Shown: positions 41,092 through 51,637, numbered from the stretch's first letter. The stretch is 64,000 bases of DNA from Vibrio pacinii DSM 19139 (GCF_000711795.1 NZ_JONH01000010.1:1-64000), one strand, 5' to 3'. Notes: generated from the letters alone by a model not told the origin. Numbers and translations are program-made.

Positions 41092-42063
41092 CTACTGCTG
41101 AGTAAAGTGATCATAACCGCTTAAAGACCAATCTATCGCTTGACCTTTATTATGCAGTTCAAAAGTACCTGATGGGCGAATTTGTCCAATGCAAGTCGCC
41201 TTGACGCCACAGTGCGCCAACGCACTTTCGATGGAGCCTTTGTTCTGCTCTGGGAGTGTAAAGCAAAGCTCATACTCTTCCCCGCTGGTTAATGCGTATT
41301 GTTGCGCTTTGGTCATGCAACCTAAAAACTGAACCAACTCATTAGAAACAGGAAGTGTGCTAACGTCAAGGCTTACTCCAACCTCAGAGCGCTTAGCGAT
41401 ATGCTTAATGTCGGAAATCAGGCCGTCCGAGATATCAATCGCTGAACTAGCCAGATTAAGCAATGCTTGTCCGGCCAATACTCTTGGGGTTGATAAATAA
41501 TGACGTTGTTCAAGCTCTGCGGCAAACGGTGTACTGCGGCGTTGGGGGTCCAAGATGACATCTAACCCTGCTTTACTGTCACCGAGGTTGCCCGTGACAT
41601 AGACCCAATCGCCAACGCGAGCACCATCTCGACGCAGCGCTTTGTCCGCATCAACCAAACCTTGTACGGTTAGCGTCACGCTCAGCGGCCCTTTGGTGGT
41701 GTCTCCACCAATCAGCTGAATACCGTAATAGTCCGCCAATTCAAAGAACGCCTCGCAAAATGGTGCTAGCCAAGTTTCATCGGGTGTCGGCATTGTTAAG
41801 GCAAGTGATACCCAAGCTGGCGTTGCGCCCATCGCAGCAAGATCACTGATGTTGGAGCATAGGGCTTTGTGCGCGACCCAAGCCGGATTCGCTTCACTAA
41901 GAAAATGGGTACCAGCGACCAAAGTGTCGGTACTAATGGCGACAGAGAGATTGTCAGGCACCTTAACTAAGGCGCAATCATCACCGGCGGCAAGCAAGAC
42001 ATCTTTGCGCTGTTTTTGCCGACCCACAAAGTATTTTTCTATCAGATTAAATTCACCAGGCAT
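41092..42063 (-). CDS. thiL: Thiamine-monophosphate kinase
   Basis: Makes thiamine diphosphate from thiamine monophosphate and ATP. The start MPGEFNLIEKYF gives 323 aa, near E. coli (325); the longest frame begins at a TTG nine codons earlier. Blocks: GDDCALV near 32-38, SNISDLAAMGATPAW near 70-84, IQLIGGDTTKGP near 111-122 and IDISDGLISDIKHI near 206-219. It is separated from nusB by a terminator, so it may have a weak promoter of its own. Confidence 0.96.
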   Translation of the reverse strand: MPGEFNLIEKYFVGRQKQRKDVLLAAGDDCALVKVPDNLSVAISTDTLVAGTHFLSEANPAWVAHKALCSNISDLAAMGATPAWVSLALTMPTPDETWLAPFCEAFFELADYYGIQLIGGDTTKGPLSVTLTVQGLVDADKALRRDGARVGDWVYVTGNLGDSKAGLDVILDPQRRSTPFAAELEQRHYLSTPRVLAGQALLNLASSAIDISDGLISDIKHIAKRSEVGVSLDVSTLPVSNELVQFLGCMTKAQQYALTSGEEYELCFTLPEQNKGSIESALAHCGVKATCIGQIRPSGTFELHNKGQAIDWSLSGYDHFTQQ

Positions 42064-42126
42064 AGCGTGACCATTTACAACTTGTACCAACTTGTCTGTC
42101 GAGGTTGGTATTAAAATACACTAGAC

Positions 42127-42156
42127 ATAAAAAAGGTCAGCGATTGCTGACCTTTT
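42127..42156 (-). terminator. Intrinsic terminator of nusB
   Basis: Stem of 7 GC-rich pairs extended by A-T pairs (42131-42141 with 42146-42156), loop GATT, followed by Ts on the minus strand. It ends the nrdR-rib-nusB unit 15 bp after the nusB stop and is nearly symmetric. Confidence 0.88.
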
Positions 42157-42170
42157 ATAATCTTGGACGA

Positions 42171-42638
42171 TTATTTTTTACGTACGTGCGGTGCGGCTTT
42201 ATCTAGCACACCGTTGATAAACTTGTGGCTATCTTCTGCAGCGAAGACTTTAGCAAGTTCAATCGCTTCGTTGATGACCACTTTATAAGGGACATCTTCG
42301 CGACGTGTCATTTCATACATAGCAAGACGCAACAGAGCAAGCTCCATCATGTCCAAATCTTGCATTGGACGCGCAGTGTATGGACGAATTTTACAATCTA
42401 GCTCTGTGTGACTTAGCACAACACCTGTTAGTAGGTCACGGAAGTATGCAACATCTGTGTCTGGAGCAGAAAGTGCAGGTTCTTGAGCATGATGTTCTTC
42501 TTCATCATACTTACCACCTGACAAAAATTGCTCTTCAATCGTAGCAACATTTTCTTTAGTAATTTGCCAAGAGTAGATCGCTTGCAAAGCGAATCGACGT
42601 GCATTACGACGTGCGGCTGGTTTCACACTGGCCCCCAT
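42171..42638 (-). CDS. nusB: Transcription antitermination factor NusB
   Basis: RNA-binding helical protein that, with S10 (NusE), assembles the rRNA antitermination complex on boxA. The 155 aa start [35 protein letters not shown] and [11 protein letters not shown] near the C terminus are conserved. Its ATG overlaps the ribH stop by one base (TAATG), so it is translationally coupled to the riboflavin operon, as in E. coli. Confidence 0.97.
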   Translation of the reverse strand: MGASVKPAARRNARRFALQAIYSWQITKENVATIEEQFLSGGKYDEEEHHAQEPALSAPDTDVAYFRDLLTGVVLSHTELDCKIRPYTARPMQDLDMMELALLRLAMYEMTRREDVPYKVVINEAIELAKVFAAEDSHKFINGVLDKAAPHVRKK

Positions 42639-43108
42639 TAGGAATCGATTTCTGAAAGAACGTTAATCATCTCAAGTGCGCTTAGTGCAGCCTCTGCACC
42701 TTTATTACCAGCCTTGGTTCCCGCGCGCTCAATAGCTTGATCAATAGTATCAACAGTCAGTACACCGAACGCAACTGGAAGGCTGTATTCCAGAGACACT
42801 TGTGCAAGACCTTTATTACATTCACTACAAACATAGTCAAAGTGTGGTGTTCCGCCACGAATTACCGTACCAAGCGAAACAATCGCATCGTATTTAGCGG
42901 TTTTCGCGACACGTTGAGCAACAAGAGGTAACTCAACTGCACCAGGGCAGCGAACTACGGTAATGTTGTCTTCGCTAACTTGACCATGGCGTTTTAAAGT
43001 ATCGATTGCACCAGACAATAGACTTTCGTTAATAAAACTGTTGAAACGAGAAATAACGATAGCAATTTTTGCGTTTGGCGCTGGGAAGCCACCCTCGATC
43101 ACTTTCAT
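42638..43108 (-). CDS. ribH: 6,7-dimethyl-8-ribityllumazine synthase
   Basis: Condenses 5-amino-6-ribitylaminouracil with dihydroxybutanone phosphate to form lumazine, the riboflavin precursor. The start [18 protein letters not shown] gives 156 aa and has AAGGAAGG upstream; 31 more codons are open but are not family-like. Blocks: [13 protein letters not shown] near 56, [16 protein letters not shown] near 82-97 and [27 protein letters not shown] near 110. Confidence 0.97.
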   Translation of the reverse strand: MKVIEGGFPAPNAKIAIVISRFNSFINESLLSGAIDTLKRHGQVSEDNITVVRCPGAVELPLVAQRVAKTAKYDAIVSLGTVIRGGTPHFDYVCSECNKGLAQVSLEYSLPVAFGVLTVDTIDQAIERAGTKAGNKGAEAALSALEMINVLSEIDS

Positions 43109-43229
43109 AAGCCTTCCTTTAACTATATTCATCAAGTGAGAATCGCCGGATTCTAGCACAATTCTGTGAGCAATATCTAATGGAAATTTAGCATTACTCA
43201 CCGTGTTAACAACAGAGCGAAAACCGAAA

Positions 43230-43254
43230 GGGCAAATGATGGTGACCTTTGCCC
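43230..43254 (-). terminator. Possible terminator after ribBX
   Basis: A 7-bp inverted repeat (GGGCAAA/TTTGCCC) with an 11-nt loop is followed on the minus strand by TTTCGGTTTT. It could reduce read-through from ribBX into ribH. Confidence 0.4.
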
Positions 43255-43278
43255 TCAGATACGATTAAGCCGAAACGA

Positions 43279-44388
43279 TCAGTCGCTCACATATTCCACC
43301 ACATTGAGGCCAAAACCGCCCAACGCATGATATTTTTTGCTCGCTGACGAGAGTAAGCGCATATCGTGGACACCAAGATCGGCCAGAATCTGCGAGCCAA
43401 CACCAACGCGGCGTGATGTTCCCTGCTTCTTGGCTAACGTCGGCGCTTGACCTTTATCTTGTGCTTCAAACATTTTCACGCGGTGAATCAACAGTTCGCT
43501 TGACTCTTCATTGCCCAAAATCACCAAGACCCCCCCTTCACTGCCAATACGTTGCATTGCTTTGTCCAGTGTCCAACTGCGCTCTGCGTTGCGATCGCTA
43601 TGGAGTAGATCGGTAAACGTATCTTGCAAGTGAACGCGTACCAATGGCGCTTCTTTACTCAGCTCGCCTTTACACAACGCATAGTGAATTTGGTTATCGA
43701 TGATGTCGCGATAAGTCACTAAGTTGAAGTCACCAAACTCGGTCGGTAAATGACACTCAGCAACGCGCTCAATCGTGGTTTCGGTATTATTGCGGTACTC
43801 GATAAGATCAGCAATCGTACCGAGCTTAATACTGTGCTTTTCAGCAAAGATTTCGAGATCTGGACGACGCGCCATGGTGCCATCATCGTTAAGAATTTCG
43901 ACAATAACGCCGGCCGGTTCAAAACCCGCCAAACGCGCCAAATCACAGCCAGCTTCGGTATGACCAGCACGGGTTAATACGCCACCCTCTTGCGCCGCTA
44001 AAGGAAAGATGTGACCTGGCTGCACAAGATCGGCAGCCTTGGCATCTTTGGCGACAGCCGCCTGAACAGTGCGCGCACGATCGGCCGCTGAAATCCCGGT
44101 GGTGACGCCTTCGGCCGCTTCAATTGAAACGGTAAAATTAGTGGTGTACTGCGCATTGTTATCTTGCACCATTGGCGGCAAACCAAGGCGCTCACAACGC
44201 TCTTTAGTCATTGTCAGACAGATCAAGCCACGACCATGCATCGCCATAAAGTTGATCGCTTCCGGTGTAACGTGCTCGGCAGCCATGATCAAATCGCCTT
44301 CGTTCTCTCGGTCTTCGTCATCCATTAAGATAACCATTTTACCCAAACGAATATCTTCAATAATTTCTTGTGGCGTACTAATTGGCAT
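43279..44388 (-). CDS. ribBX: 3,4-dihydroxy-2-butanone 4-phosphate synthase with degenerate GTP cyclohydrolase II-like domain (RibBX type)
   Basis: The N-terminal domain (about 1-205) is a normal DHBP synthase: [27 protein letters not shown] near 23-49, and [13 protein letters not shown] near 147-159. It makes the four-carbon unit of riboflavin. The C-terminal part (about 210-369) has the GTP cyclohydrolase II fold but lacks the zinc ligands: where the family has a Cys-x10-Cys-x-Cys cluster, this has [20 protein letters not shown], with no Cys. So it should not have cyclohydrolase II activity. No FMN riboswitch is visible upstream. Confidence 0.9.
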   Translation of the reverse strand: MPISTPQEIIEDIRLGKMVILMDDEDRENEGDLIMAAEHVTPEAINFMAMHGRGLICLTMTKERCERLGLPPMVQDNNAQYTTNFTVSIEAAEGVTTGISAADRARTVQAAVAKDAKAADLVQPGHIFPLAAQEGGVLTRAGHTEAGCDLARLAGFEPAGVIVEILNDDGTMARRPDLEIFAEKHSIKLGTIADLIEYRNNTETTIERVAECHLPTEFGDFNLVTYRDIIDNQIHYALCKGELSKEAPLVRVHLQDTFTDLLHSDRNAERSWTLDKAMQRIGSEGGVLVILGNEESSELLIHRVKMFEAQDKGQAPTLAKKQGTSRRVGVGSQILADLGVHDMRLLSSASKKYHALGGFGLNVVEYVSD

Positions 44389-44446
44389 AATTGTCTTCCT
44401 ATTCTTGGCGTCTGCGGCGAATCGAGTCGGTTAGATAATCGCTAAC

Positions 44447-45097
44447 CTAAGCAAATCCATTTTGTTGTAAGAATTCCATGGTGATGTTTGATTGTGGCTG
44501 CTCTGACTGGCTGGTCAGTAGGCGTTCCATATAACGCGCCAACACATCGACCTCTAGATTGACCTTACGGCCAACATGAAAATCAGCGATGGTTGTTTCG
44601 TCTCCGGTGTGCGGAACAATCGTCAATTTTAACGCGTTTTTACGCAGTGCATTAACCGTCAGGCTAATACCGTCCACCGTTATTGATCCTTTTTCCGCGA
44701 CATATTTACTGATTTCGGCGGGCATCGCGACCCAAAATTCTATCGCTCGACCAACGCTATTGCGCTCAACGATTTCACCCACACCATCGACGTGACCAGA
44801 CACGATATGTCCGCCAAATCGAGTGGTTGGCAACATGGCTTTTTCTAAGTTGACGCTATCCCCCACTTGATAGTGAGCAAAGCCCGTTTTTTGCAACGTT
44901 TCTAACGACAAATCTGCACTGTAATGGCTGTCGCTATAGTCAACCACGGTCAAACAGACACCATTAGTGGCAATGCTGTCTCCTAGTTTTACGTCGGACA
45001 TATCCAGCTTACCGACCTCAACCGTGACACTTATATCTTCGCCTTTTGGCGTAATGGCTGCCAGCGTACCAACAGCTTCAATAATACCTGTAAACAT
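44447..45097 (-). CDS. ribE: Riboflavin synthase, alpha chain
   Basis: Dismutates two lumazines to riboflavin and the aminopyrimidine. The 216 aa contain the two tandem lumazine-binding repeats (about 1-97 and 98-195), each with GDSIATNGVCLTV-like and KGSITVDGISLTV-like blocks, beginning MFTGIIEAVGT. It starts 2 bp after the ribD stop. The gene is also called ribC in E. coli. Confidence 0.97.
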   Translation of the reverse strand: MFTGIIEAVGTLAAITPKGEDISVTVEVGKLDMSDVKLGDSIATNGVCLTVVDYSDSHYSADLSLETLQKTGFAHYQVGDSVNLEKAMLPTTRFGGHIVSGHVDGVGEIVERNSVGRAIEFWVAMPAEISKYVAEKGSITVDGISLTVNALRKNALKLTIVPHTGDETTIADFHVGRKVNLEVDVLARYMERLLTSQSEQPQSNITMEFLQQNGFA

Positions 45098-45099
45098 AG

Positions 45100-46206
45100 T
45101 TACGATTCTTTTTGGCTAATAGTGGCGATAATGCGGATATCTTTACCCACTTGTCGAATATCTTTAATATCGAGATCAATCACTTGCTCCATCGCCTCTA
45201 AACCAAGTGCACCGAGTAAGCCTCGGCCATCACTGCCCATGATTTTGGGTGCCAAGTAAAGCACCAGTTCATCGACTAAATCAGCAGTAATTAAGCTACT
45301 TGCCAGAGTTGCACCAGCCTCAACCCAAAGGTGATTGATGTTGTGTTGAGTGGCAAGCGTGGAAAACAGAGCGTTAAGATCAATACGTTGATCGTTATTC
45401 AATGGCGCAAAAATGTCACCTTGTGGAGCAACAATCACGCGCTCACCTGGAGTGTGAAACAGTTTTAACGCGGATGTCAGTCTATTTTGACGATCTAAGA
45501 TCACACGCTTAGGTTGACGCACATCGGTAGGATTATATTGTGCTTGCACATATTTGGGCAGTTCACTCCAACGCACGTTAAGCGAGGCGTCATCGTCAAT
45601 GACCGTTTGGCTCGTTGATAAAATGGCGCCGCTGCGCGCACGAAAAGCTTGGACATCTTTGCGCGCTTCAGCCCCCGTTATCCATTGGCTTTGACCGTTG
45701 GCTAGTGCGGTCTGCCCATCAAGACTTGCCGCCATTTTTAGTTGTACAAACGGCATCTCGGTTTGCATACGTTTGATAAACGCAGGATTCAGTGCCCGAG
45801 CCTGATCTTCAAGTAGCCCAACTTCAACCTCAATTCCGGCATCACGCAACATTTGAATGCCGCGCCCAGCAACTTGGGGGTTGGGATCTTGCATCGCACA
45901 TACCACTTTCGCCACGCGCGCTTTGATCAACCCTTCGGCACAAGGTGGGGTTCGTCCATAGTGAGAGCAAGGTTCTAATGTTACATACGCCGTTGCGCCG
46001 ATCGATTGATCCGCCGCCATGCGCAATGCATGCACTTCAGCATGAGGTTCACCCGCACGAAAGTGGCAGCCTTCACCGACAATGTCACTATTTTTGGCAA
46101 TCACACACCCTACATTAGGGTTTGGCGCCGTGGTGTAGATGCCGCCTTTCGCCAGCTCAATAGCCCGCGACATCATCTGATAATCTGTAGCAGTAAAGGT
46201 TGCCAT
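45100..46206 (-). CDS. ribD: Bifunctional diaminohydroxyphosphoribosylaminopyrimidine deaminase / 5-amino-6-(5-phosphoribosylamino)uracil reductase
   Basis: Carries out the deamination and the NADPH reduction after GTP cyclohydrolase II. The start MATFTATDYQMM (368 aa) is used rather than the TTG four codons upstream. The N-terminal deaminase has zinc ligands in HAEVHAL and PCSHYGRTPPCAEGL. The C-terminal reductase has MAASLDGQTALANGQSQWITG near 163-183 and HLWVEAGATLASSLI near 292. It follows nrdR by 12 bp. Confidence 0.97.
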   Translation of the reverse strand: MATFTATDYQMMSRAIELAKGGIYTTAPNPNVGCVIAKNSDIVGEGCHFRAGEPHAEVHALRMAADQSIGATAYVTLEPCSHYGRTPPCAEGLIKARVAKVVCAMQDPNPQVAGRGIQMLRDAGIEVEVGLLEDQARALNPAFIKRMQTEMPFVQLKMAASLDGQTALANGQSQWITGAEARKDVQAFRARSGAILSTSQTVIDDDASLNVRWSELPKYVQAQYNPTDVRQPKRVILDRQNRLTSALKLFHTPGERVIVAPQGDIFAPLNNDQRIDLNALFSTLATQHNINHLWVEAGATLASSLITADLVDELVLYLAPKIMGSDGRGLLGALGLEAMEQVIDLDIKDIRQVGKDIRIIATISQKES

Positions 46207-46218
46207 TACGCTGTCCAA

Positions 46219-46668
46219 TTAATCTTCTAGTCTTGCGATTTCTTCGCCAAATTCACGAATATCTTCAAAACTACGGTAAACCGAAGCAAAACGAATGTAC
46301 GCCACTTTATCGAGCTCTTTGAGTTGATCCATAACTAAGTTACCTATCATTTCGCTCGACACTTCACGTTCACCCGTCGCACGAAGCTGTGATTTGATCA
46401 TGCTGATCGCCACATCAACCGCATCGGCGCTGACCGGGCGTTTCTCTAACGCTCGCTGCAGACCACCAACCATTTTATCTTCATTGAAAGGCTCTCGGTT
46501 GCCATTGGATTTAATCACTCTTGGCATTACCAATTCCGCGGTTTCAAATGTCGTAAAGCGCTCGCTGCACGCTAAACATTGCCGACGACGGCGGACCTGA
46601 TGGCCGTCGGCAACCAAACGCGAGTCGATCACTTTGGTGTCGTTTTCAGAACAAAAAGGACAATGCAT
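46219..46668 (-). CDS. nrdR: Transcriptional repressor NrdR
   Basis: Repressor of ribonucleotide reductase operons that senses dATP/ATP. The 149 aa have an N-terminal zinc ribbon (CPFC near residues 3-6 and CLAC near 31-34) and an ATP-cone domain (about 46-136, [16 protein letters not shown]). It heads the riboflavin cluster, as in E. coli. Confidence 0.98.
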   Translation of the reverse strand: MHCPFCSENDTKVIDSRLVADGHQVRRRRQCLACSERFTTFETAELVMPRVIKSNGNREPFNEDKMVGGLQRALEKRPVSADAVDVAISMIKSQLRATGEREVSSEMIGNLVMDQLKELDKVAYIRFASVYRSFEDIREFGEEIARLED

Positions 46669-46724
46669 ATCACCTCCAAAACTATGTCGGATAGTTTACC
46701 GGATTAACTAAAGCTAAGAAAAGC

Positions 46725-46749
46725 AAAAGGGGCTAGATAGCCCCCTTTT
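46725..46749 (-). terminator. Intrinsic terminator of proA
   Basis: 7-bp GC-rich stem (46729-46735 with 46738-46744), short loop, extended by A/T pairs and Ts on both sides. It ends proA and is nearly symmetric. Confidence 0.85.
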
Positions 46750-46772
46750 CAATCAATGTTTAACCAGATCTG

Positions 46773-48023
46773 TTAACTACGCGGCAAGTAGTTTGCTTTA
46801 CCGACCCATTTGTAGCTAGTGAGCTCTTCAAGCCCCATTGGTCCACGTGCATGCAGTTTCTGGGTTGATACCGCAACTTCAGCGCCGAGGCCAAACTGAG
46901 CACCGTCGGTAAAACGGGTTGATGCATTGACATACACCGCGGCAGAACCCGCTGAGTTAATAAATAACTCGGCATTTTCTAAGCTATCGGTCATGATCGC
47001 ATCTGAGTGACTGGCGTTGTGTACGCGCATGTGGTCAATGGCTTCTTTCACATCCGCAACCACCTTGACGCCTAAAGTGTAAGCGAGCCATTCGGTATCA
47101 AAGTCACCGTCTCCCGCTTGACGAAGTTGTGTTGCTGCTGACATCAGCGCTTGCGCTTTTGGTTCAGCCACGAAGCTAACTTTATCATTCATACGCTCAA
47201 CGATAAGCGATAAAAACTCGGCGGCCACTTTCTCATGCACTAGCAGTGTATCTAGCGAGTTACATGCCGAAGGACGCTGCACTTTGGCGTTTTCTACCAC
47301 ATCGAGTGATTTCTCTAGATTTGCGCTGTCATCGACAAAGATGTGGCTGATACCAAACCCACCAATAATCACAGGAATAGTACTGTTTTCTTTGCACATT
47401 TTGTGCAGGCCTGCGCCACCTCGTGGAATGATCATGTCAACATAATCGTCCAACTTAAGCAGTTGAGAAACCAGTTCACGATCTGGCTTTTCAATGTATT
47501 GCACCGACGCGGCAGGTAACTCCGCTTTTGCCAACGCGGATTGAATCACTTTGACCAATTCCATATTGGAGAAAAAGGTCTCTTTACCACCACGGAGAAT
47601 ACTCGCGTTACCGGTTTTTAGACACAAAGCAGCAATATCAATGGTGACATTTGGCCGCGCTTCATAAATCACTCCAACCACGCCAAGCGGCACTCGGCGA
47701 CGTGAAAGAGACATACCATTTTCAAGCACTTTGCTGTCAAGCTCACTGCCCACCGGGTCATTAAGGCTAATAACATTACGCACATCATTGGCAATGCCCG
47801 TTAAGCGCGATTTATTGAGCAGCAGTCGATCTAACAGGGCATCAGTTAAACCTGCTTTGCGACCATTCTCAATGTCTTTGGCGTTAGCCGCCAAAATTGT
47901 CTCGGCATTAGCTTCAAGTTCATCGGCAATAATGGCCAGTGCTTGGTTCTTTTGCGCCGTTGATGCCGTTGCTAGTTGGAAAGCCGCTTCTTTCGCTGCT
48001 TTACCCATAGAAATCAATTGCAT
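46773..48023 (-). CDS. proA: Gamma-glutamyl phosphate reductase
   Basis: Second step of proline synthesis: reduces glutamyl phosphate to glutamate semialdehyde with NADPH. The 416 aa are an aldehyde dehydrogenase fold with [24 protein letters not shown] near 104, [11 protein letters not shown] near 137-147, and the catalytic Cys in [16 protein letters not shown] near 253. It follows proB by 12 bp. Confidence 0.97.
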   Translation of the reverse strand: MQLISMGKAAKEAAFQLATASTAQKNQALAIIADELEANAETILAANAKDIENGRKAGLTDALLDRLLLNKSRLTGIANDVRNVISLNDPVGSELDSKVLENGMSLSRRRVPLGVVGVIYEARPNVTIDIAALCLKTGNASILRGGKETFFSNMELVKVIQSALAKAELPAASVQYIEKPDRELVSQLLKLDDYVDMIIPRGGAGLHKMCKENSTIPVIIGGFGISHIFVDDSANLEKSLDVVENAKVQRPSACNSLDTLLVHEKVAAEFLSLIVERMNDKVSFVAEPKAQALMSAATQLRQAGDGDFDTEWLAYTLGVKVVADVKEAIDHMRVHNASHSDAIMTDSLENAELFINSAGSAAVYVNASTRFTDGAQFGLGAEVAVSTQKLHARGPMGLEELTSYKWVGKANYLPRS

Positions 48024-48035
48024 GTATATTGTCCT

Positions 48036-49169
48036 TTATTCCTGAATTACGACCATATCATCACGATGCAGCACTTGATTGCCGTAGTCATAACCTAATA
48101 TTCCAATAATATCTTTACTGTGTTTACCGACGATTCTGGCCATGTCATGACTTGAATAGCTCGCAATACCACGAGCGATCAGCTTGCCGTGGCGATTAGT
48201 GACTCGCACCACATCCCCGCGGGCGAATTGACCACCAACGTGAATAACGCCTTTTGCTAGCAAGCTACTGCCTTTAGCGACAACGGCATTGACCGCACCA
48301 TCGTCGATCATGATGTCTCCCGATGCCGCTGGCCCCGCAAGAATCCAGCGCTTACGATTTTCAAGCGCTTCTTCGCACGGTAGAAAACGAGTGCCTTGTG
48401 GACTGTCGCTAAGAGAATCAAACACCACATTCGGCGCGCTGCCTGCGGCAATAATCACTTCGATCCCCGCACGACGTGCGATGTCTGCCGCTTGCAACTT
48501 AGTCGCCATTCCGCCCGTACCCAGCGTAGTACCACTGCCACCAGCAATTTTACGCAGAGTGTCGTCAATGGTTTTGACTTCTTTGATCAGCTCAGCATTA
48601 GGGTCTTTACGTGGGTCGGCGGTAAATAAGCCTTTTTGATCGGTCAGCAGCAGCAGTTTGTCTGCACCACACAAAATACCGACTAATGCGGATAAGTTAT
48701 CGTTGTCACCCACTTTGATTTCACTGGTTGCCACCGCATCGTTTTCATTGACGATCGGGATGATGCCGTTGCCAACCAAAGCATTAATGGTATCTCGCGC
48801 ATTAAGGAAACGTTCACGATCTTCAAGATCAGCACGCGTTAGCAACATTTGGCCAATTTTGAGTCCATAAATCGCAAACAAGGATTCCCATGCTTGAATC
48901 AACTGGCTTTGGCCAACGGCCGCCAATAACTGTTTGCTTGCCATAGAGTTGGGCAATGCGGGGTAGTCGAGGTGCTCTCGGCCTGCCGCAATTGCGCCAG
49001 ACGAAACCATCACCACAGAGTGACCTTGCTTTTTCAGTTCTGCACACTGGCGAACCAACTCAACCATGTGAGCTCGGTCTAATGCTAAAGTGCCACCAGT
49101 TAAAACACTCGTACCGAGTTTAACGACCACGGTCTGTAACTGTGGTGCTTTTCCGCTTTTTTGATTCAT
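48036..49169 (-). CDS. proB: Glutamate 5-kinase
   Basis: Feedback-controlled first enzyme of proline synthesis. The 377 aa comprise the amino acid kinase domain ([13 protein letters not shown] near 14-26, [12 protein letters not shown] near 56-67, [19 protein letters not shown] near 216-234) and a C-terminal PUA domain (about 285-370, [21 protein letters not shown]). It is the first gene of the proBA operon. Confidence 0.97.
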   Translation of the reverse strand: MNQKSGKAPQLQTVVVKLGTSVLTGGTLALDRAHMVELVRQCAELKKQGHSVVMVSSGAIAAGREHLDYPALPNSMASKQLLAAVGQSQLIQAWESLFAIYGLKIGQMLLTRADLEDRERFLNARDTINALVGNGIIPIVNENDAVATSEIKVGDNDNLSALVGILCGADKLLLLTDQKGLFTADPRKDPNAELIKEVKTIDDTLRKIAGGSGTTLGTGGMATKLQAADIARRAGIEVIIAAGSAPNVVFDSLSDSPQGTRFLPCEEALENRKRWILAGPAASGDIMIDDGAVNAVVAKGSSLLAKGVIHVGGQFARGDVVRVTNRHGKLIARGIASYSSHDMARIVGKHSKDIIGILGYDYGNQVLHRDDMVVIQE

Positions 49170-49282
49170 TGCCTTTCTACTATGAAAAATTAAAAATCGT
49201 CACGATCTTATTTGCCACACATTGGCGCCAAAGATTGATTAGACCTGATGTTTTAGCAATCAACTGACAAATTCACAAGTAG

Positions 49283-49307
49283 AAAAGGCGCTAAAAAGCG
49301 CCTTTTT
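49283..49307. terminator. Intrinsic terminator of crl
   Basis: Perfect GC stem (49287-49292 with 49297-49302, loop AAAA) extended by four A-T pairs, with a T-run on either strand. It lies 29 bp after the crl stop and keeps crl transcription out of proB. Confidence 0.9.
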
Positions 49308-49335
49308 GGGGAATTACAACTATAAGCTGAAAAAT

Positions 49336-49725
49336 CTAGACGAATTCAACCGATTCTTCATGCATGACCACCGCAATATCAAATTCTTTTTTCAAGGTAT
49401 CTATCAGCTTTTGGTGGAACACTTCTTGAGTACGAGTCACATCGGCGAGTGCTTTTTTGGGTAAGGCTTTGTCTTTCCAGTCTCCCGTCACATCATACAG
49501 GCCAGAACGGTAACGAGCTTCAAAACCTTGCTCGTTAGCGGTTAATTCTAACCACCAGCCCCAAAACTCACGTTGTTCGGGTGATTTTTTATCATTAACG
49601 CACACCGATAAACAATCGAAAAGGTAGTCGCCTTCTTGGCTTTGTGATTCGCGTAAATAAGGACCAATGGCCCTTAATGTTGATAACAAACGGTAATGGG
49701 TAGGACTTTTGATCTGCTCAGACAT
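49336..49725 (-). CDS. crl: Sigma factor-binding protein Crl
   Basis: Binds sigma S (RpoS) and helps it form holoenzyme, raising expression of stationary-phase genes. The 129-aa length and the blocks [10 protein letters not shown] near 16-25, DCLSVCVN near 38-45 and [10 protein letters not shown] near 53-62 are typical of Crl. Crl is limited to some gammaproteobacteria including Vibrio. In E. coli crl also lies between proBA and frsA-gpt, so the order is conserved. GGAG precedes the start. Confidence 0.95.
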   Translation of the reverse strand: MSEQIKSPTHYRLLSTLRAIGPYLRESQSQEGDYLFDCLSVCVNDKKSPEQREFWGWWLELTANEQGFEARYRSGLYDVTGDWKDKALPKKALADVTRTQEVFHQKLIDTLKKEFDIAVVMHEESVEFV

Positions 49726-49825
49726 AATGAATCTCCATATTCATTGACTTATTGTTATACGCAACCCAGGACCTGATAGTTTGGGTAGTACGTTTAAATA
49801 AGTGTCATCTAAATTAGCAGAAATG

Positions 49826-51073
49826 TCATCTCATTAGCTCATCTTCCAACCACTTTATCGCTAAATCGAGGGATTGCTCATACCCTTGTGTAATTGTTTT
49901 TGCACTGATTTTCTTCGCTTTACCATAATCACTAAACAACGCGACCATTTGGTTATCACTAAATGGCGAGATGGGATCATTCTCTAAACTCATGGCCAGA
50001 ATCGGCACACGAGTTTTACGATTAGATAAAATCCCCTGAACTTTTAATGACCAAGCCATCAATTGACCAGCCAAGCTATGAATATCAACCACCGATTTTC
50101 CCAACCGAGATGCTAAGACATCAAGATACATTTTGGGCATCTGTTTGAGCTTTTCTGGCGACGACAACACATCATGGATAGGTGCACCTAATGACACACA
50201 TGCTTTGATTTTGTCCGGGTCCATAAATGAGAGGCGCACCATGGCATTGCCGCCAAAACGAAAGCCAATCAGGCCGACTTTATGGTGGTCAACCCAAGGA
50301 ATGTTATACAGTTCATTTAGCACAGCCTGGTGCAAGCGCGACGTATCTTCCGTTAGATTCCAATGAACATTATGCCCGATTGATGGCATGTCGACGGTCA
50401 GCATCGCGATATCTTTTTTCGCCAAATGGTCGCGAAACAGACTCCACAAGTCAGTTTGCAAACTATCTAGCCCCGCCGTTACGATCACCACAGGTTGAGG
50501 TTTATCGGTTTTGGTCAGATGCAGGTGCGCCACAATGTGTTTTTTCTGGTAAGGGATCTCTAGACGTTTAATGGTGTACTTGGTTTTTTTTGCCGCTTCA
50601 CTATAAGCGCTACTGGCCAATACTTGCGCTTGAGTAGCCAAGTTATCATTTTTTAAATGTGGATAGCCCGCGATACTAAAACAAAGTGATGCGTTGAACA
50701 TTTCATCAGCGGCCTGTTCGCCTTTAAATTCATTCGAACGCTTTTGATGTAACATGCCCAGCTTGGTCCATTCATAGGTCCAGTTTCCACTGTGATAGCC
50801 CATCACTGTATCGAGCCACTGCTCATTGGTGCGAGAGTGTTTTGAGGCAGCAATCTTTGCCAATACTGATTCAATCTCTATCGGATCAAGCCCCTGCCAT
50901 GCCCACTGCATACGACGCAAGTTGCGATACCATCGGTAGCCATCTTGCTGCTGTTTTTGCTCTAAAAACGTCTGACTAGTGGGCATATATTGAGTCAAAG
51001 CAGAGGTCTCTTTCGCCTGCTTATGTTTAACAAACAGAGTTTCAGAGAGATTTTTGCTTACTTCCTCGGACAT
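49826..51073 (-). CDS. frsA: Esterase-like protein FrsA
   Basis: A 415-aa alpha/beta-hydrolase-fold protein (UPF0255). In Vibrio and E. coli it is known to bind dephosphorylated IIA(Glc) and shift metabolism toward fermentation. An N-terminal helical region (1-150) is followed by the hydrolase domain, with VIVTAGLDSLQTDLW near 196-210. At the nucleophile elbow the sequence is GFRFGGN near 270-276, so the usual serine of G-x-S-x-G is an arginine, as in E. coli FrsA. A pyruvate decarboxylase activity was proposed in V. vulnificus but has been questioned. Confidence 0.93.
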   Translation of the reverse strand: MSEEVSKNLSETLFVKHKQAKETSALTQYMPTSQTFLEQKQQQDGYRWYRNLRRMQWAWQGLDPIEIESVLAKIAASKHSRTNEQWLDTVMGYHSGNWTYEWTKLGMLHQKRSNEFKGEQAADEMFNASLCFSIAGYPHLKNDNLATQAQVLASSAYSEAAKKTKYTIKRLEIPYQKKHIVAHLHLTKTDKPQPVVIVTAGLDSLQTDLWSLFRDHLAKKDIAMLTVDMPSIGHNVHWNLTEDTSRLHQAVLNELYNIPWVDHHKVGLIGFRFGGNAMVRLSFMDPDKIKACVSLGAPIHDVLSSPEKLKQMPKMYLDVLASRLGKSVVDIHSLAGQLMAWSLKVQGILSNRKTRVPILAMSLENDPISPFSDNQMVALFSDYGKAKKISAKTITQGYEQSLDLAIKWLEDELMR

Positions 51074-51111
51074 GGATACGACCTAAATAATGGGGTTTGA
51101 TAAATAGTAAT

Positions 51112-51138
51112 AAAAAAAATGACCCAATAAAGGGTCAT
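51112..51138 (-). terminator. Intrinsic terminator of gpt
   Basis: Perfect 7-bp stem (51119-51125 with 51132-51138) with seven Ts on the minus strand, 35 bp after the gpt stop and before frsA. Confidence 0.9.
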
Positions 51139-51172
51139 TTATCAAGAAATCGTTGCTTTGTTGCTCAATCAA

Positions 51173-51637
51173 TTACTTTTGTTTGCGATTAATTGGCTCA
51201 ACGTACTGAATTGACATATCCCACGGCTGCTCAATCCACGTATCTTGTGCGATATCGACAACATAATCATCGAGTAACTCCATACCTGCAGGCTTAGCAC
51301 AAACGGCAATCAGTTTCGCTTTAGGGTACATTTCGCGCAATTTTCGTGCTGTGTCACCGCTGTCGACTAGGTCTTCAACGATAAGAAAACCTTCACCATC
51401 GCCCTCTGGTGCTTTCACTACCGTCATATCACGCTGATGATCATGATCGTAGCTTGAGATACAAATCGTATCGACATGACGAATGCCGAGTTCACGCGCA
51501 AGAATGGCACCAGGAACGAGACCGCCACGGCTCACAGCCCAAATACCTTTCCATTGTTCTGCTGGCATCTGTTTCTCTGCCAATTCACGACAAAATGCGT
51601 GCATTTGATCCCAAGTGATAATGAATTTCTTAGCCAT
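51173..51637 (-). CDS. gpt: Xanthine-guanine phosphoribosyltransferase
   Basis: Salvages guanine, xanthine and, to a lesser degree, hypoxanthine with PRPP. The 154 aa include [17 protein letters not shown] near residues 35-51, a flexible loop with SYDHDHQRD near 62-70 and the PRPP motif [14 protein letters not shown] near 84-97. A PurR-like half-site lies upstream, and a purine permease gene lies beside it, so the two form a purine uptake and salvage module. Confidence 0.97.
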   Translation of the reverse strand: MAKKFIITWDQMHAFCRELAEKQMPAEQWKGIWAVSRGGLVPGAILARELGIRHVDTICISSYDHDHQRDMTVVKAPEGDGEGFLIVEDLVDSGDTARKLREMYPKAKLIAVCAKPAGMELLDDYVVDIAQDTWIEQPWDMSIQYVEPINRKQK

